38,178 nt of DNA from Bacteroidota bacterium (lineage in GTDB: Bacteria; Bacteroidota; Bacteroidia; Bacteroidales; FEN-979): NCBI GenBank assembly GCA_014382125.1, contig JACNKI010000071.1, positions 1 to 38,178 on the forward strand, read 5' to 3'. This document shows, piece after piece, positions 1-7,639 of this stretch (within the stretch, counting starts at the first letter, position 1; each line of letters begins with the position of its first letter). The notes beneath the pieces are model-generated. The model was not told the DNA's origin. It searched no databases and saw nothing but the letters and a program-made list of their open reading frames with translations. Made by a program: the position numbers and the translations under genes.

Positions 1-37
1 ATCCAGGATCCAGCATCCAGTTATCCAGCATCCAGGT
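1..37. repeat. ATCCAGC/GGATCCAG word repeat at the window edge
   Basis: Consecutive copies of a 7-10 base word (ATCCAGG, ATCCAGC, GTTATCCAG) fill the first 37 bases and continue into the 3' end of the carbonic anhydrase gene. They supply its last codons (LDAG) and its stop codon. The same words recur near 1731-1805, 20789-20900 and 24268-24299. Confidence 0.8.
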
Positions 38-659
38 TATAAATCTCCTGGATATCTTTCAATTGTTCCTGAAAATTAATGTTTAAATCAACCAACTCAC
101 CAGTTTTTACATTGAAAATCCAACCATGTACCAGGGGAAACCCTTTTGTCAGATAGGTTTTCTGAACTACAGCTGTTTTGATGACATTAAGGCATTGTTC
201 TACAACATTCAACTCTACCAGACGATTATATTTCTCATCTCTATCGGAGATGGCATTTAATTCCGTTTTATGTAACCGATAGACATCCCTGATATTCCTA
301 AGCCAGGGATTCAAAATCCCCATATCTTTCGCCTGCATTGCAGCTTTTACTCCACCACAAAAATAATGGCCGCAAACTACGATATGTTTCACGTGCAGAT
401 GATCCACTGCATAGTTGATGACACTCATCACGTTCAAATCAAGATTGCTGACAATGTTACCTATGTTCCGGTGTACAAAAACCTCACCGGCCTCGACACC
501 CATCAACTCCCCAGAGTCAACCCGACTATCACTGCATCCTATATAAAGAAAATCCGGGTTCTGCCCTTCAGCGAGCCGCTCAAAGAACTCTGCATCACTG
601 GCCTTTTTTTCAGCAACCCATCGTTTGTTATTCTCAAAGATTTGCTTGTAACTGTTCAT
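21..659 (-). CDS. can: beta-class carbonic anhydrase
   Basis: Zinc enzyme interconverting CO2 and bicarbonate in the cytoplasm. The 212-residue length is typical of the beta class. The zinc site is visible as CSDSR (Cys42, Asp44, Arg46) and HYFC (His98, Cys101), giving the Cys-His-Cys ligand set with the Asp-Arg dyad. No signal peptide is present. The ATG at 659 is preceded by a TATCTTTG -7 element about 20 bases upstream, so it is probably its own transcription unit. The last four residues and the stop codon are written by the word repeat at the window edge, which looks like an acquired tail. The family call is secure; the gene symbol is by family analogy. Confidence 0.95.
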   Translation of the reverse strand: MNSYKQIFENNKRWVAEKKASDAEFFERLAEGQNPDFLYIGCSDSRVDSGELMGVEAGEVFVHRNIGNIVSNLDLNVMSVINYAVDHLHVKHIVVCGHYFCGGVKAAMQAKDMGILNPWLRNIRDVYRLHKTELNAISDRDEKYNRLVELNVVEQCLNVIKTAVVQKTYLTKGFPLVHGWIFNVKTGELVDLNINFQEQLKDIQEIYNLDAG

Positions 660-678
660 TGAAGATTCGTTTGAATGT

Positions 679-686
679 CAAAGATA
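679..686 (-). promoter_or_regulatory. -7 promoter element for can
   Basis: Minus-strand TATCTTTG matches the Bacteroidota -7 consensus TAnnTTTG and lies about 20 bases before the can start codon. No clear -33 TTTG was seen. Confidence 0.6.
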
Positions 687-712
687 CGATTACTCTATTT
701 TATAGGGATAGC

Positions 713-3664
713 TCAGAATGTCACTCCCCATAGAAACCTCCATACCCATTGATCTTCATTAGGAAGAAATGCTCCCTGGACGCCCAGCTCAAACGGAGCC
801 AGGAACCTGAGGATGTGCATTTCGGATGTGAGTTCAAAGCCGGTGGAAAGACTTTCATGATTTTCATTGTGACCATACCCGTGTGCCCAGTCGCAGAAGA
901 GATTCAGTTTGAACCGTTTGATGTAGAGGAGAGAACCCAGGCTGACATCCAGCCGCAGGAAGGGAAATTTATAGTTTACCGACAAAGAGGTTAACTCTGG
1001 TGTGTATATCGCTTCTGTGCCACGTGGGAAGGCGATCAGGTTGGCAAACTTGTAACCGTAAACGAGGTTATCACATCTTCGCTGATATCCACCATAGATT
1101 CGAATTCCATGGTGTCGAAAGATACCCGGGAAATAGAGATTCCCTGAGATTCCAAAAACGGCTCCCATATCGTTCCCGACAAAGGGGGTATGCCGGTATT
1201 GTATGTCCAGGTTCTGTCCCCACTTTGGGTACATATCCTGATAATTCGACCGGAGATAGTTATACATGTATAGGCGGTAATCCAGGGTATTGATCGATCC
1301 TTTGGTAAACTTGTCAGGGGTTGTTTTATCATGGATCACATAGATCCATGAACTTCCGATCCGGGGTTGGATCCGCATGTACCATAAGCCCCGGGAGAGA
1401 TTCAGCGGGACGCTAATCGTCGCCTTGAGGTTGCTCTCATTCCAGGTATACCGGAACGTCTCACTGGTTTGGGAGTACTTGCCAGTTCCTGCACGTTTGC
1501 CATATGAATATCGCATATCAATCACCGGGAACCATCCCTCGTAGGAAAGATCGAGGTAAAATTTTCCGGTTCGTTCACTCAGATCATACTCGTAGCCGGC
1601 TCCGGCAAACATGGTGCTGAGAAGATTCTGGGAGAGAACCGAAACGCCCGGTTTCAGCGTTAGATTATTGGCATCAATGGAGACCGGCGCCCAGCTATGG
1701 ATGTTGAAGAGATGTGCGATCTTCTGATATCTGGTAACTGGATAACTGGATGACTGGATAACTGGATGAATCGAGTCATCGAGCATCGAGCATCGAGCAT
1801 TGAGTAACATGCTGTCCTGAATATTAACCCCTTCCTGCCTAGCCAACATTTCAGCCAACGCAAAGGGTTGTTGATGAATGCTGTCCAGGCGGATCCAACG
1901 GGAAGAATCGTTATCCCGTGAAACGACCATCATTCCATCAGCTCCATAATCGGAGTAGGTAAGCCTTTTTCCATCGGGAGAGATCGCCGGATCTGACGCC
2001 TGAAACCGGGCAGAGGTTACCTGGTAGATCTCCCGTGAAACAGTATCGATGGCATAGATATTTTCAATGCCTGAGTAATCTGCCGAAAAAAGCAGGTGGT
2101 TTTGGAAAAAGAGGGGAGGACCCCAGATTTCCCTGAAGGAAGGGGCGAGAATGGTCGTGGTATGTTGGTTCTTAAGATCCTCTATCTGAAGAGATTTCCC
2201 TTCACTGGTCAGGAGAATATAGGCAATCTTCTTTCTGTCAGGTGACCAGCTTGGCTCCAGTAAAAGCCCGTCGTCAGGGGCGGCAATGGATTGGAGGAGT
2301 TTTCCGGTTGTTGTTTCCAGGATATCGATAAAGGAGTGATTCTCCTCTGTGATCCTTACAGCCAGAATCCGTTCTCCATCAAACGACAATGCTGGCGCAA
2401 AATAACGGCTCTTCCGCGTTAACTCCTTAACACTACCTGCCTTCCATGCCTCTATGCCTATATGCCTTTGTCCCTTTGTTCCTCTGTCACGCTGTCCCTT
2501 ATTCCTCTTCTTCCGTATTTCTAATGACCGTATCACCGAATAACTCCTGTTCTCCCACCGGATGTCAGGCCTGTACTCGGTCCAGATCACCAGGTTCCCG
2601 GCAACAGAATGACTCCCAAGTTGATAAGCACCTAACCGGCAAAGATTCTCCTCCCGGCCTTCAGGACTCATCAACACCAATCGCCGTACACCTTCATTAC
2701 TCCATCTGGAAGCAATGTAGATGGAATCGTTCAGGAATTGTGGCCGGCTGTAGCTGGTATAGTCAGAGGCATCTGGTTTGGTGACACGACTAAAGGCAGA
2801 GCGCCAGGTAGAGTCCTCCTGCTGAAGCCAGGCGATCACAAGTTCTTCCATCACCTCTCTGTAGAAACCGGTTTTCCATAAACCCGTTTTTTGCTTGATG
2901 CCGGCATTGAAAGGGACAACCATAAACGGGAGCCGGGCTACCTTGTTCAGAGTGTGATTCCATAGCTCGTAGCCATATTTTTCCCTTCCTTTTGCTACCA
3001 GTTGGTATCCAAGCGTGTAGGCGTTGGGAGTGAATGTTTTGTAAGAACCCATTGTGGCGAGGTCGTAGGTGTAGATCCCTTTTTGTAGCAGTTGAGCCCG
3101 CAGAGGAGCAGAAAAAGAGGCGACCCTTCCACGACCTGAATTTGACAGTGCAGTCTCCGTTACCGTCGCATCTCCTTCCAAAAACCACTGAGGAAGGTAT
3201 AAACCCAGGACAGCACCCGCAGCCTGCTCCCCAAAAAGGTAGTATAAGGCTTTTGTAAATCCACGGTTCATCATGCTGGTTTGAACAGCATGCCGGTATT
3301 CATGAAGCGCCAGCTGCTCGAGCCACGGTTCAGCATAGATATCCTGTGGTGGGCATGAGTAGAGCTCTATCCGCCTGGGAGCCCATATTGTCATACCATT
3401 CGAAACAGTTGAATGGGAATGGATGATAAATGGCATCCGTGGGACTTTCGCTTGTAACGACTTCGTTTCAAATTTCGTTGTCAGGTTAAGAATCCTGGCC
3501 AGGGATTGGGCGTTGGATTCAAAACTGCAGGGAAAGATGATTTCAAAAGAATCGGTTTTGATCCGGCTCCAACGGATGGAAGCAGGATCCTGGCCGGTAG
3601 AAAAATATTGGCCTGAAACAGAAATGGTTAATCCCAGGAGAATTAGCAGAAAATATCGCTTCAT
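713..3664 (-). CDS. HEXXH metallopeptidase-like / beta-propeller / outer-membrane barrel protein
   Basis: About 983 residues from the ATG at 3664, which opens a clear signal peptide (MKRYFLLILLGL...SVSGQ). The ORF-track start at 3700 adds 12 residues before it and overlaps rfaD. Near residues 121-125 is HEYRH, an HEXXH zinc motif, followed near residue 163 by FLEGD, whose Glu could be the third gluzincin ligand. The middle carries TolB/WD40-like propeller repeats (for example SFDGERILAV, SPDRKKIAYI, SPDGKRLTYS). The last 300 residues are rich in alternating aromatic/polar strands ending in F, as in an outer-membrane barrel. Bacteroidota homologues are often named TolB-like. The substrate is unknown. 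Two stretches (encoded near 2437-2502 and 1731-1805) are word-repeat sequence translated in frame between propeller and barrel segments. Downstream of rfaD, probably in the same operon. Confidence 0.75.
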   Translation of the reverse strand: MKRYFLLILLGLTISVSGQYFSTGQDPASIRWSRIKTDSFEIIFPCSFESNAQSLARILNLTTKFETKSLQAKVPRMPFIIHSHSTVSNGMTIWAPRRIELYSCPPQDIYAEPWLEQLALHEYRHAVQTSMMNRGFTKALYYLFGEQAAGAVLGLYLPQWFLEGDATVTETALSNSGRGRVASFSAPLRAQLLQKGIYTYDLATMGSYKTFTPNAYTLGYQLVAKGREKYGYELWNHTLNKVARLPFMVVPFNAGIKQKTGLWKTGFYREVMEELVIAWLQQEDSTWRSAFSRVTKPDASDYTSYSRPQFLNDSIYIASRWSNEGVRRLVLMSPEGREENLCRLGAYQLGSHSVAGNLVIWTEYRPDIRWENRSYSVIRSLEIRKKRNKGQRDRGTKGQRHIGIEAWKAGSVKELTRKSRYFAPALSFDGERILAVRITEENHSFIDILETTTGKLLQSIAAPDDGLLLEPSWSPDRKKIAYILLTSEGKSLQIEDLKNQHTTTILAPSFREIWGPPLFFQNHLLFSADYSGIENIYAIDTVSREIYQVTSARFQASDPAISPDGKRLTYSDYGADGMMVVSRDNDSSRWIRLDSIHQQPFALAEMLARQEGVNIQDSMLLNARCSMLDDSIHPVIQSSSYPVTRYQKIAHLFNIHSWAPVSIDANNLTLKPGVSVLSQNLLSTMFAGAGYEYDLSERTGKFYLDLSYEGWFPVIDMRYSYGKRAGTGKYSQTSETFRYTWNESNLKATISVPLNLSRGLWYMRIQPRIGSSWIYVIHDKTTPDKFTKGSINTLDYRLYMYNYLRSNYQDMYPKWGQNLDIQYRHTPFVGNDMGAVFGISGNLYFPGIFRHHGIRIYGGYQRRCDNLVYGYKFANLIAFPRGTEAIYTPELTSLSVNYKFPFLRLDVSLGSLLYIKRFKLNLFCDWAHGYGHNENHESLSTGFELTSEMHILRFLAPFELGVQGAFLPNEDQWVWRFLWGVTF
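1731..1805. repeat. ATCGAGC / AACTGGAT word repeats inside a coding region
   Basis: A run of AACTGGATGACTGGATAACTGG words passes directly into four ATCGAGC-type heptamers. The whole block is read in frame by the metallopeptidase/propeller gene (peptide NARCSMLDDS and following). The ARCSMLD peptide is the exact reading of the minus strand of the heptamer seen in the array at 20789-20900. Confidence 0.85.
2437..2502. repeat. GGCATGGA / GGGACAAA word repeats inside a coding region
   Basis: On the minus strand this reads as GGGACA-type words followed by AGGCATATAGGCATAGAGGC-type words. It is translated in frame by the propeller gene as a basic stretch (KKRNKGQRDRGTKGQ). The GGCATGGA word recurs at 5200-5225 inside the decarboxylase gene. 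Confidence 0.75.
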
Positions 3665-3690
3665 GCACAACGCTTTTCCAGACTCTAAAA

Positions 3691-4656
3691 TTAAAAACAA
3701 GTTCCAGCCATCAGATACCCCTGCACATACTCCATGATCCCTTGTTCAATGGAGGTAAACGGTTTTTTATACCCGATAGATCTCAATTTACCCATGTCAG
3801 CTTCTGTAAAATATTGGTATTTATCTCGGATATCAGCGGGGGTATCAATGAAATTGATCTGTGGGGAAAGGTTAAGAGAGTTAAACACAGCCGTGACAAG
3901 ATCAATAAAGGTGCGCGCATTTCCGGTGCCAAGATTGTAGATCCCCGAATCCTGCTGATGATTCATCATAAAGTACATCACATCGATCACATCTTTCACA
4001 TAAATAAAATCACGAAGCTGTTCGCCATCCTTATATTCCGGATTATGAGAGCGAAACAGTCTCACGGATCCCGTATCGCGGATCTGATTGTATGCATGAA
4101 AAACCACAGAAGCCATTCGTCCTTTGTGGTATTCATTTGGGCCGTACACATTAAAGAACTTCAGTCCGCACCAGTAGGGGGGAGTGCTTGTTTGTGTCAA
4201 CACCCACTTGTCAAATTCATTTTTGGAAATGCCGTAGGGATTCAGTGGCTGAAGTTTCGGGATGAGATCATGATCATCGCGATATCCCAGGGAGCCATCT
4301 CCATAAGTAGCTGCGGAGGATGCATAGATTAATGGAATCTGGTACTCAACACAAAGTCGCCAGATCTCTTTGGAGTAATTCAGGTTGAGTTCATCAAGCA
4401 CCGACATGTCGAACTCGGTAGTATCTGTACGTGCACCAATATGAAAAACAAACTCTACCAGCTTATTATTTTCCCGGAACCACTCGGCAAACCCGTTACG
4501 GTCGATCACTGCTTCAACGGCTTTATCTTCTGTATTTCGGGTTTTCTCCGGATGGGAAAAATCATCCACAATCCCAATCTCCTTGATCCCTTTATTGTTG
4601 AGCTTGCCAACAAGACAACTTCCGATAAATCCGGCCGCTCCGGTGATGATAATCAT
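3691..4656 (-). CDS. rfaD: ADP-L-glycero-D-manno-heptose 6-epimerase
   Basis: Extended short-chain dehydrogenase that epimerises ADP-D-glycero-D-manno-heptose for the lipopolysaccharide inner core. From the ATG at 4656 the protein has 321 residues and begins MIIITGAAGFIG, the NAD(P)-binding Rossmann glycine motif. The catalytic Tyr-Lys pair is in YGISKNEFDKW, and the KFFNVYGPNEYHKGRMASV segment is typical of RfaD/HldD. The ORF-track start at 4677 is a TTG inside the -7 promoter element, so it is rejected. The downstream metallopeptidase starts 27 bases after the stop and may be co-transcribed. Confidence 0.92.
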   Translation of the reverse strand: MIIITGAAGFIGSCLVGKLNNKGIKEIGIVDDFSHPEKTRNTEDKAVEAVIDRNGFAEWFRENNKLVEFVFHIGARTDTTEFDMSVLDELNLNYSKEIWRLCVEYQIPLIYASSAATYGDGSLGYRDDHDLIPKLQPLNPYGISKNEFDKWVLTQTSTPPYWCGLKFFNVYGPNEYHKGRMASVVFHAYNQIRDTGSVRLFRSHNPEYKDGEQLRDFIYVKDVIDVMYFMMNHQQDSGIYNLGTGNARTFIDLVTAVFNSLNLSPQINFIDTPADIRDKYQYFTEADMGKLRSIGYKKPFTSIEQGIMEYVQGYLMAGTCF

Positions 4657-4674
4657 GTGTGTGCGATTTTTGAA

Positions 4675-4682
4675 CAAAGATA
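4675..4682 (-). promoter_or_regulatory. -7 promoter element for rfaD
   Basis: Minus-strand TATCTTTG (TAnnTTTG consensus) ends 18 bases before the ATG at 4656. It rules out the longer TTG start at 4677, which lies inside it. Confidence 0.6.
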
Positions 4683-4701
4683 GTGAAAGTCCACTAGTCT
4701 G

Positions 4702-6042
4702 CTAGGTCCAGAATCTTGCAATCTCCTCAAAACTCTCCCGCTCCTTGAGTACAGAAAATACTCCATCCCTGATTCCGAGAATTCGCGGTGTCTGCCGGCT
4801 GTTGTATCTCGACCACATCGAAAAGGTATACCCCCCTGTGTCGTGGATGATGATGTAATCTCCTTCTTCTACTTTAGGTAAGATCACGTGTTTTGCTACA
4901 ATATCGCCTGCGAAACAAAGTGGACCAGCCAGGTTATAGGGATGTTCATCCTTGCCCTCTTTGAGGTTGCCCTCTTTGTCAAGTACGCTGTATTCATGCA
5001 TCCAGTCAGTCGGATTCAGACACTCACGAACAAACAGATCAGCACCCACGTGAATCATCGCCGTGTTGATCCCCGGATCCCGTTTCACATACTCTACCCG
5101 GCTGATCGTAAAGCCGCTATTCACAAACACCCACCGCCCGAACTCAGTAATTAGACCCCACTTGTCCTCTTGCCCGCTCGTCCGCTTGTTCATTTCCATG
5201 CCTCCATGCCTCCATGCCTCCTTCCCTCCAAACAATCCCGGCGCCCTTACCTTCAATGCTTCCACATAATTTTCCATCCGAGGTGGGTCATGATCATACC
5301 TGTATGAAACAGGCAATCCACCACCAATATCGAAAATGGTTATTGGCTGTTCGCCGTTCGCTGTTCGCTGTTCATTTATTTCGAGTGCAAAATCATAAAG
5401 TATCCCTACCCCTTCAACCAACATCTCAACTGAGCAGCCCTGGGATCCTACATGCAGGTGAACTCCCGTTAACCAGGGGTAGGTCAAAAAAGCTTCTGTC
5501 AACTCATTCCGGTTTGTTTGGATTGGAACCCCGAATTTGGAATAATCGCCGGCAACACTCGATTCAAGGATTGTTCCAAATCCTACCTGGGGATTGATCC
5601 GGATCCCAATGGTAGAAGAAGAATCAACTTCCTTGAGTAGAATATTTACTCGTTTTAATTCAGAGAGGTTATCGCAATTCAGATGGATTCCCTTCTTCAA
5701 GGCAAACTGAAGATCGGAAATGGTTTTGACAGGAGAATCGAACACAATCTTATCAGGCGAAAACCCTGCTTGTAGAGAGAGATTAATCTCTCCAACTGTA
5801 GCCGCCTCAGCACCGACACCCAGACTCCGGGTAAATTCCAGGATCTTTGCCAGTGGGTTTGTTTTAATAGCTAATCCATGGAGAGTATCAGGTGGGAAGA
5901 GAGATATGAGATCCGAGATTCGCGATTTCAGGTAGCCCAGATCCTGAAAAAGAATAGCCGTATCCTCTTCACGTACAAGTCCTTCTTTCAACGCTTGTTG
6001 AACTATATCAGAGATCTGATGTCGCGAGATATTCATTTGCAT
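4702..6042 (-). CDS. LysA-like PLP-dependent decarboxylase
   Basis: Fold-III PLP enzyme of 446 residues related to diaminopimelate decarboxylase. The PLP lysine is Lys60 in HGLAIKTN. The phosphate-binding glycine loop is GGGLP near 240-243. The C-terminal active-site cysteine is in GPLCFAGD (Cys376), and GGYTFSMWSRYN is the usual tyrosine motif. The family's EPGR motif reads EFGR near 300-303, a Pro to Phe change. Two stretches are word-repeat sequence read in frame: near 224-231 (EQRTANGEQ) and near 270-294. The start lies 2 bases after the mqnD stop, so the two are translationally coupled; a second ATG is two codons in. Diaminopimelate decarboxylase is the best guess, but another amino-acid decarboxylase or racemase of this fold is possible, so no symbol is given. 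Confidence 0.75.
   Translation of the reverse strand: MQMNISRHQISDIVQQALKEGLVREEDTAILFQDLGYLKSRISDLISLFPPDTLHGLAIKTNPLAKILEFTRSLGVGAEAATVGEINLSLQAGFSPDKIVFDSPVKTISDLQFALKKGIHLNCDNLSELKRVNILLKEVDSSSTIGIRINPQVGFGTILESSVAGDYSKFGVPIQTNRNELTEAFLTYPWLTGVHLHVGSQGCSVEMLVEGVGILYDFALEINEQRTANGEQPITIFDIGGGLPVSYRYDHDPPRMENYVEALKVRAPGLFGGKEAWRHGGMEMNKRTSGQEDKWGLITEFGRWVFVNSGFTISRVEYVKRDPGINTAMIHVGADLFVRECLNPTDWMHEYSVLDKEGNLKEGKDEHPYNLAGPLCFAGDIVAKHVILPKVEEGDYIIIHDTGGYTFSMWSRYNSRQTPRILGIRDGVFSVLKERESFEEIARFWT
5160..5229. repeat. GGCATGGA / GGACAAGC word repeats inside the decarboxylase gene
   Basis: On the minus strand, AGGCATGGAGGCATGGAGGC is followed by GAACAAGCGGACGAGCGGGC-type words. The block is read in frame as an extra loop (GGKEAWRHGGMEMNKRTSG) just before the conserved ITEFGRWV segment. 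Confidence 0.8.
5346..5373. repeat. GAACAGC word repeat inside the decarboxylase gene
   Basis: Minus-strand GAACAGCGAACAGCGAACGG: three 7-base words translated as EQRTANGEQ between a helix and the ITIFDIGGG strand. A typical relative would have a short turn here. Confidence 0.7.
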
Positions 6043-6044
6043 TG

Positions 6045-6839
6045 TTAATCATCGATTTTATTTCCTAACTCAATCAATGTTTGAATCGCTCTTTTCCCCT
6101 CTTCCCCTGGATCCAGGGTAAATTTGTTCACATATAGGTTGATATGTTTTCTCATGACCTCCTCATCCATCTCCCGGGCATGCAATCTCACAAACGGCAT
6201 CGCTTCATCCGGATGATCCATCGCATGTTGAACACTTCGGCTCATGATCCTGTTCAGTTTGTCAATCACCTCTTTACCCAGTCCTTTCTTAACAACAATG
6301 CCTCCCAGAGGAATAGGACTCTGTGTCAGATCTTCCCAGTATTCACCCAGGTCCATGATCTTGACCAATCCTTCCTGCTCATAAGTAAAGCGATTTTCAT
6401 GGATGATCACCCCGGCATCAACTTCCCCTGAAAGAATAGCATCCTCGATGTCGGAGAAACGCATGAACTCCTTTTTTCTTGCCTGGGGGAAAGCAGTCTT
6501 AAATAACAGATGAGCTGTAGTTTGCTCCCCGGGTAACGCAATCCGGATATCCGGTATCCGCTCATCCGGTATCGGACTTCTGGCAATCAGCAACGGCCCA
6601 TTCCCGAATCCCATCGCACTGCCGCTGTTTAATAACTCATACCGATCCTGCATCGATAACCAGGCATGAAAACTGACCTTAACCATATCTGTCTTCTCAG
6701 TTATCGCTGTTAAGTTCAGCTCCTCAATATCCGCCAGCCTGTAATCAAATAACAATCCTTCTAGGTCAATCCTCCTGTGTACAATAGGATCGAAGATAAA
6801 GGTGTCGTTCGGACAAGTAGAAAATGCGAGAGAAAACAT
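6045..6839 (-). CDS. mqnD: 1,4-dihydroxy-6-naphthoate synthase (futalosine menaquinone pathway)
   Basis: Converts cyclic dehypoxanthinyl futalosine to 1,4-dihydroxy-6-naphthoate. From the ATG at 6839 the protein has 264 residues and begins MFSLAFSTCPNDTF, the family's N-terminal signature. ALPGEQTTA and the periplasmic-binding-protein-like fold also fit. The longer ORF start at 6902 overlaps mqnB, and its extra residues are only word-repeat sequence, so it is rejected. The loop SPIPDERIPDIR (encoded at 6541-6575) is made of ATCCGGTATCCG words. Lies between mqnB and the decarboxylase in one minus-strand operon. Confidence 0.92.
   Translation of the reverse strand: MFSLAFSTCPNDTFIFDPIVHRRIDLEGLLFDYRLADIEELNLTAITEKTDMVKVSFHAWLSMQDRYELLNSGSAMGFGNGPLLIARSPIPDERIPDIRIALPGEQTTAHLLFKTAFPQARKKEFMRFSDIEDAILSGEVDAGVIIHENRFTYEQEGLVKIMDLGEYWEDLTQSPIPLGGIVVKKGLGKEVIDKLNRIMSRSVQHAMDHPDEAMPFVRLHAREMDEEVMRKHINLYVNKFTLDPGEEGKRAIQTLIELGNKIDD
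6541..6575. repeat. ATCCGGTATCCG word repeat inside mqnD
   Basis: ATCCGGATATCCGGTATCCG followed by another ATCCGGTATCGG. Read in frame as PIPDERIPDIR just before the conserved ALPGE motif, where relatives are expected to have a short loop. Confidence 0.6.
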
Positions 6840-6840
6840 T

Positions 6841-6897
6841 TGATTACGAATTACGAATAAATAAGCCCAATTTCTAATTTCAAATTTCTTTGAATAA
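6841..6897. repeat. TTACGAA / AATTTCTAATTTC word repeats between mqnB and mqnD
   Basis: ATTACGAATTACGAATAAAT followed by AATTTCTAATTTCAAATTTC. It fills the space between the mqnD start and the mqnB 3' end and includes the mqnB stop codon (6880-6882). Confidence 0.75.
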
Positions 6898-7572
6898 CTC
6901 ATCTAACACTGCCATAAGGACTTCATCAAGCCTCTTAATAGCCAGCTTCAGATCCCATTTCGCCTTATCTCTCTCTCCAACCAGGTTAGAGACGGCCCGG
7001 ATCTGGGTGCAAACAACACCTTCAACCTGACATGCCCAGAAAAAAGCCGCTCCCTCCATACTCTCCACATCTGCTGGAAAGAGAGTTTTTAACTGTCTTA
7101 ATTTTCCGGGATCTGTTAACATGGTATTGACCGTATTTCCTGTACCGGTTTTGAGTTGAATCAATCTTGTCATCTTAGGGTAGTTCAAGTTGATCAGCTT
7201 TCCTTGATCAAATGGAAATTCATCGAAATCCAACAGTCCCGCCTCAAACAGGGAGAGGAATCTCCCATCTTCTTCAACACCCGCTTCCGGAATACACTCC
7301 TCGGTCACATGGATCACAGATCCGATTGGAATATCTTTGGAATAAGTTCCACAGATACCGGCATTGATAGCTAGATCATAGTCGCTATGAGCCAGGTATT
7401 TACCAAGGTAGAAAGCAGTTTGTACCATTCCGATGCCTGGTGTCAGCAAGTCAATCTCCAGATAATCATTACGCAATTTATGCAAAATGGAAGGGATTAG
7501 CGCGATGTTTTCAAAACGGGCAGCCAGAGGCTCAACCTCAAATCGGGTAGCAGAAACGAGCAGGATTTTCAT
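6880..7572 (-). CDS. mqnB: futalosine hydrolase
   Basis: Nucleoside-phosphorylase-fold enzyme that removes hypoxanthine from futalosine in menaquinone synthesis. The start is the ATG at 7572 (MKILLVSATRFE), giving 230 residues; the track's 281-residue version adds promoter-region sequence. NAGICGTYSKDIPIGSV is the purine-binding region, and VESMEGAAFFWAC carries the catalytic Glu of the family. Adjacent mqnD supports futalosine hydrolase over MTA/SAH nucleosidase. A TATTTTTG -7 element ends only 6 bases before the ATG, so the mRNA may be nearly leaderless. The 3' end, including the stop, lies in word repeats. Confidence 0.9.
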   Translation of the reverse strand: MKILLVSATRFEVEPLAARFENIALIPSILHKLRNDYLEIDLLTPGIGMVQTAFYLGKYLAHSDYDLAINAGICGTYSKDIPIGSVIHVTEECIPEAGVEEDGRFLSLFEAGLLDFDEFPFDQGKLINLNYPKMTRLIQLKTGTGNTVNTMLTDPGKLRQLKTLFPADVESMEGAAFFWACQVEGVVCTQIRAVSNLVGERDKAKWDLKLAIKRLDEVLMAVLDELFKEI

Positions 7573-7578
7573 AACAAA

Positions 7579-7607
7579 CAAAAATACACACAAAATGTGT
7601 ATTTTTG
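7579..7607. promoter_or_regulatory. symmetric divergent promoter between mqnB and the MFS gene
   Basis: CAAAAATACACA (7579-7590) and TGTGTATTTTTG (7596-7607) form a perfect 12-base inverted repeat with a 5-base spacer. Each arm contains TATTTTTG, a TAnnTTTG -7 element, one facing mqnB (minus) and one facing the MFS-peptidase-mqnE operon (plus). The two promoters overlap each other's upstream regions. The palindrome could also be an operator. Confidence 0.65.
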
Positions 7608-7639
7608 GCTCCTGCAAACACATCTCTAACAACATTTTC

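Noticed and set aside
4657-4677. Longer rfaD start (TTG at 4677)
   Set aside because: It overlaps the -7 promoter element; the ATG at 4656 directly opens the Rossmann motif.
6840-6902. Longer mqnD start at 6902
   Set aside because: The extra 21 residues are repeat sequence overlapping the mqnB end; the family signature starts at the ATG at 6839.
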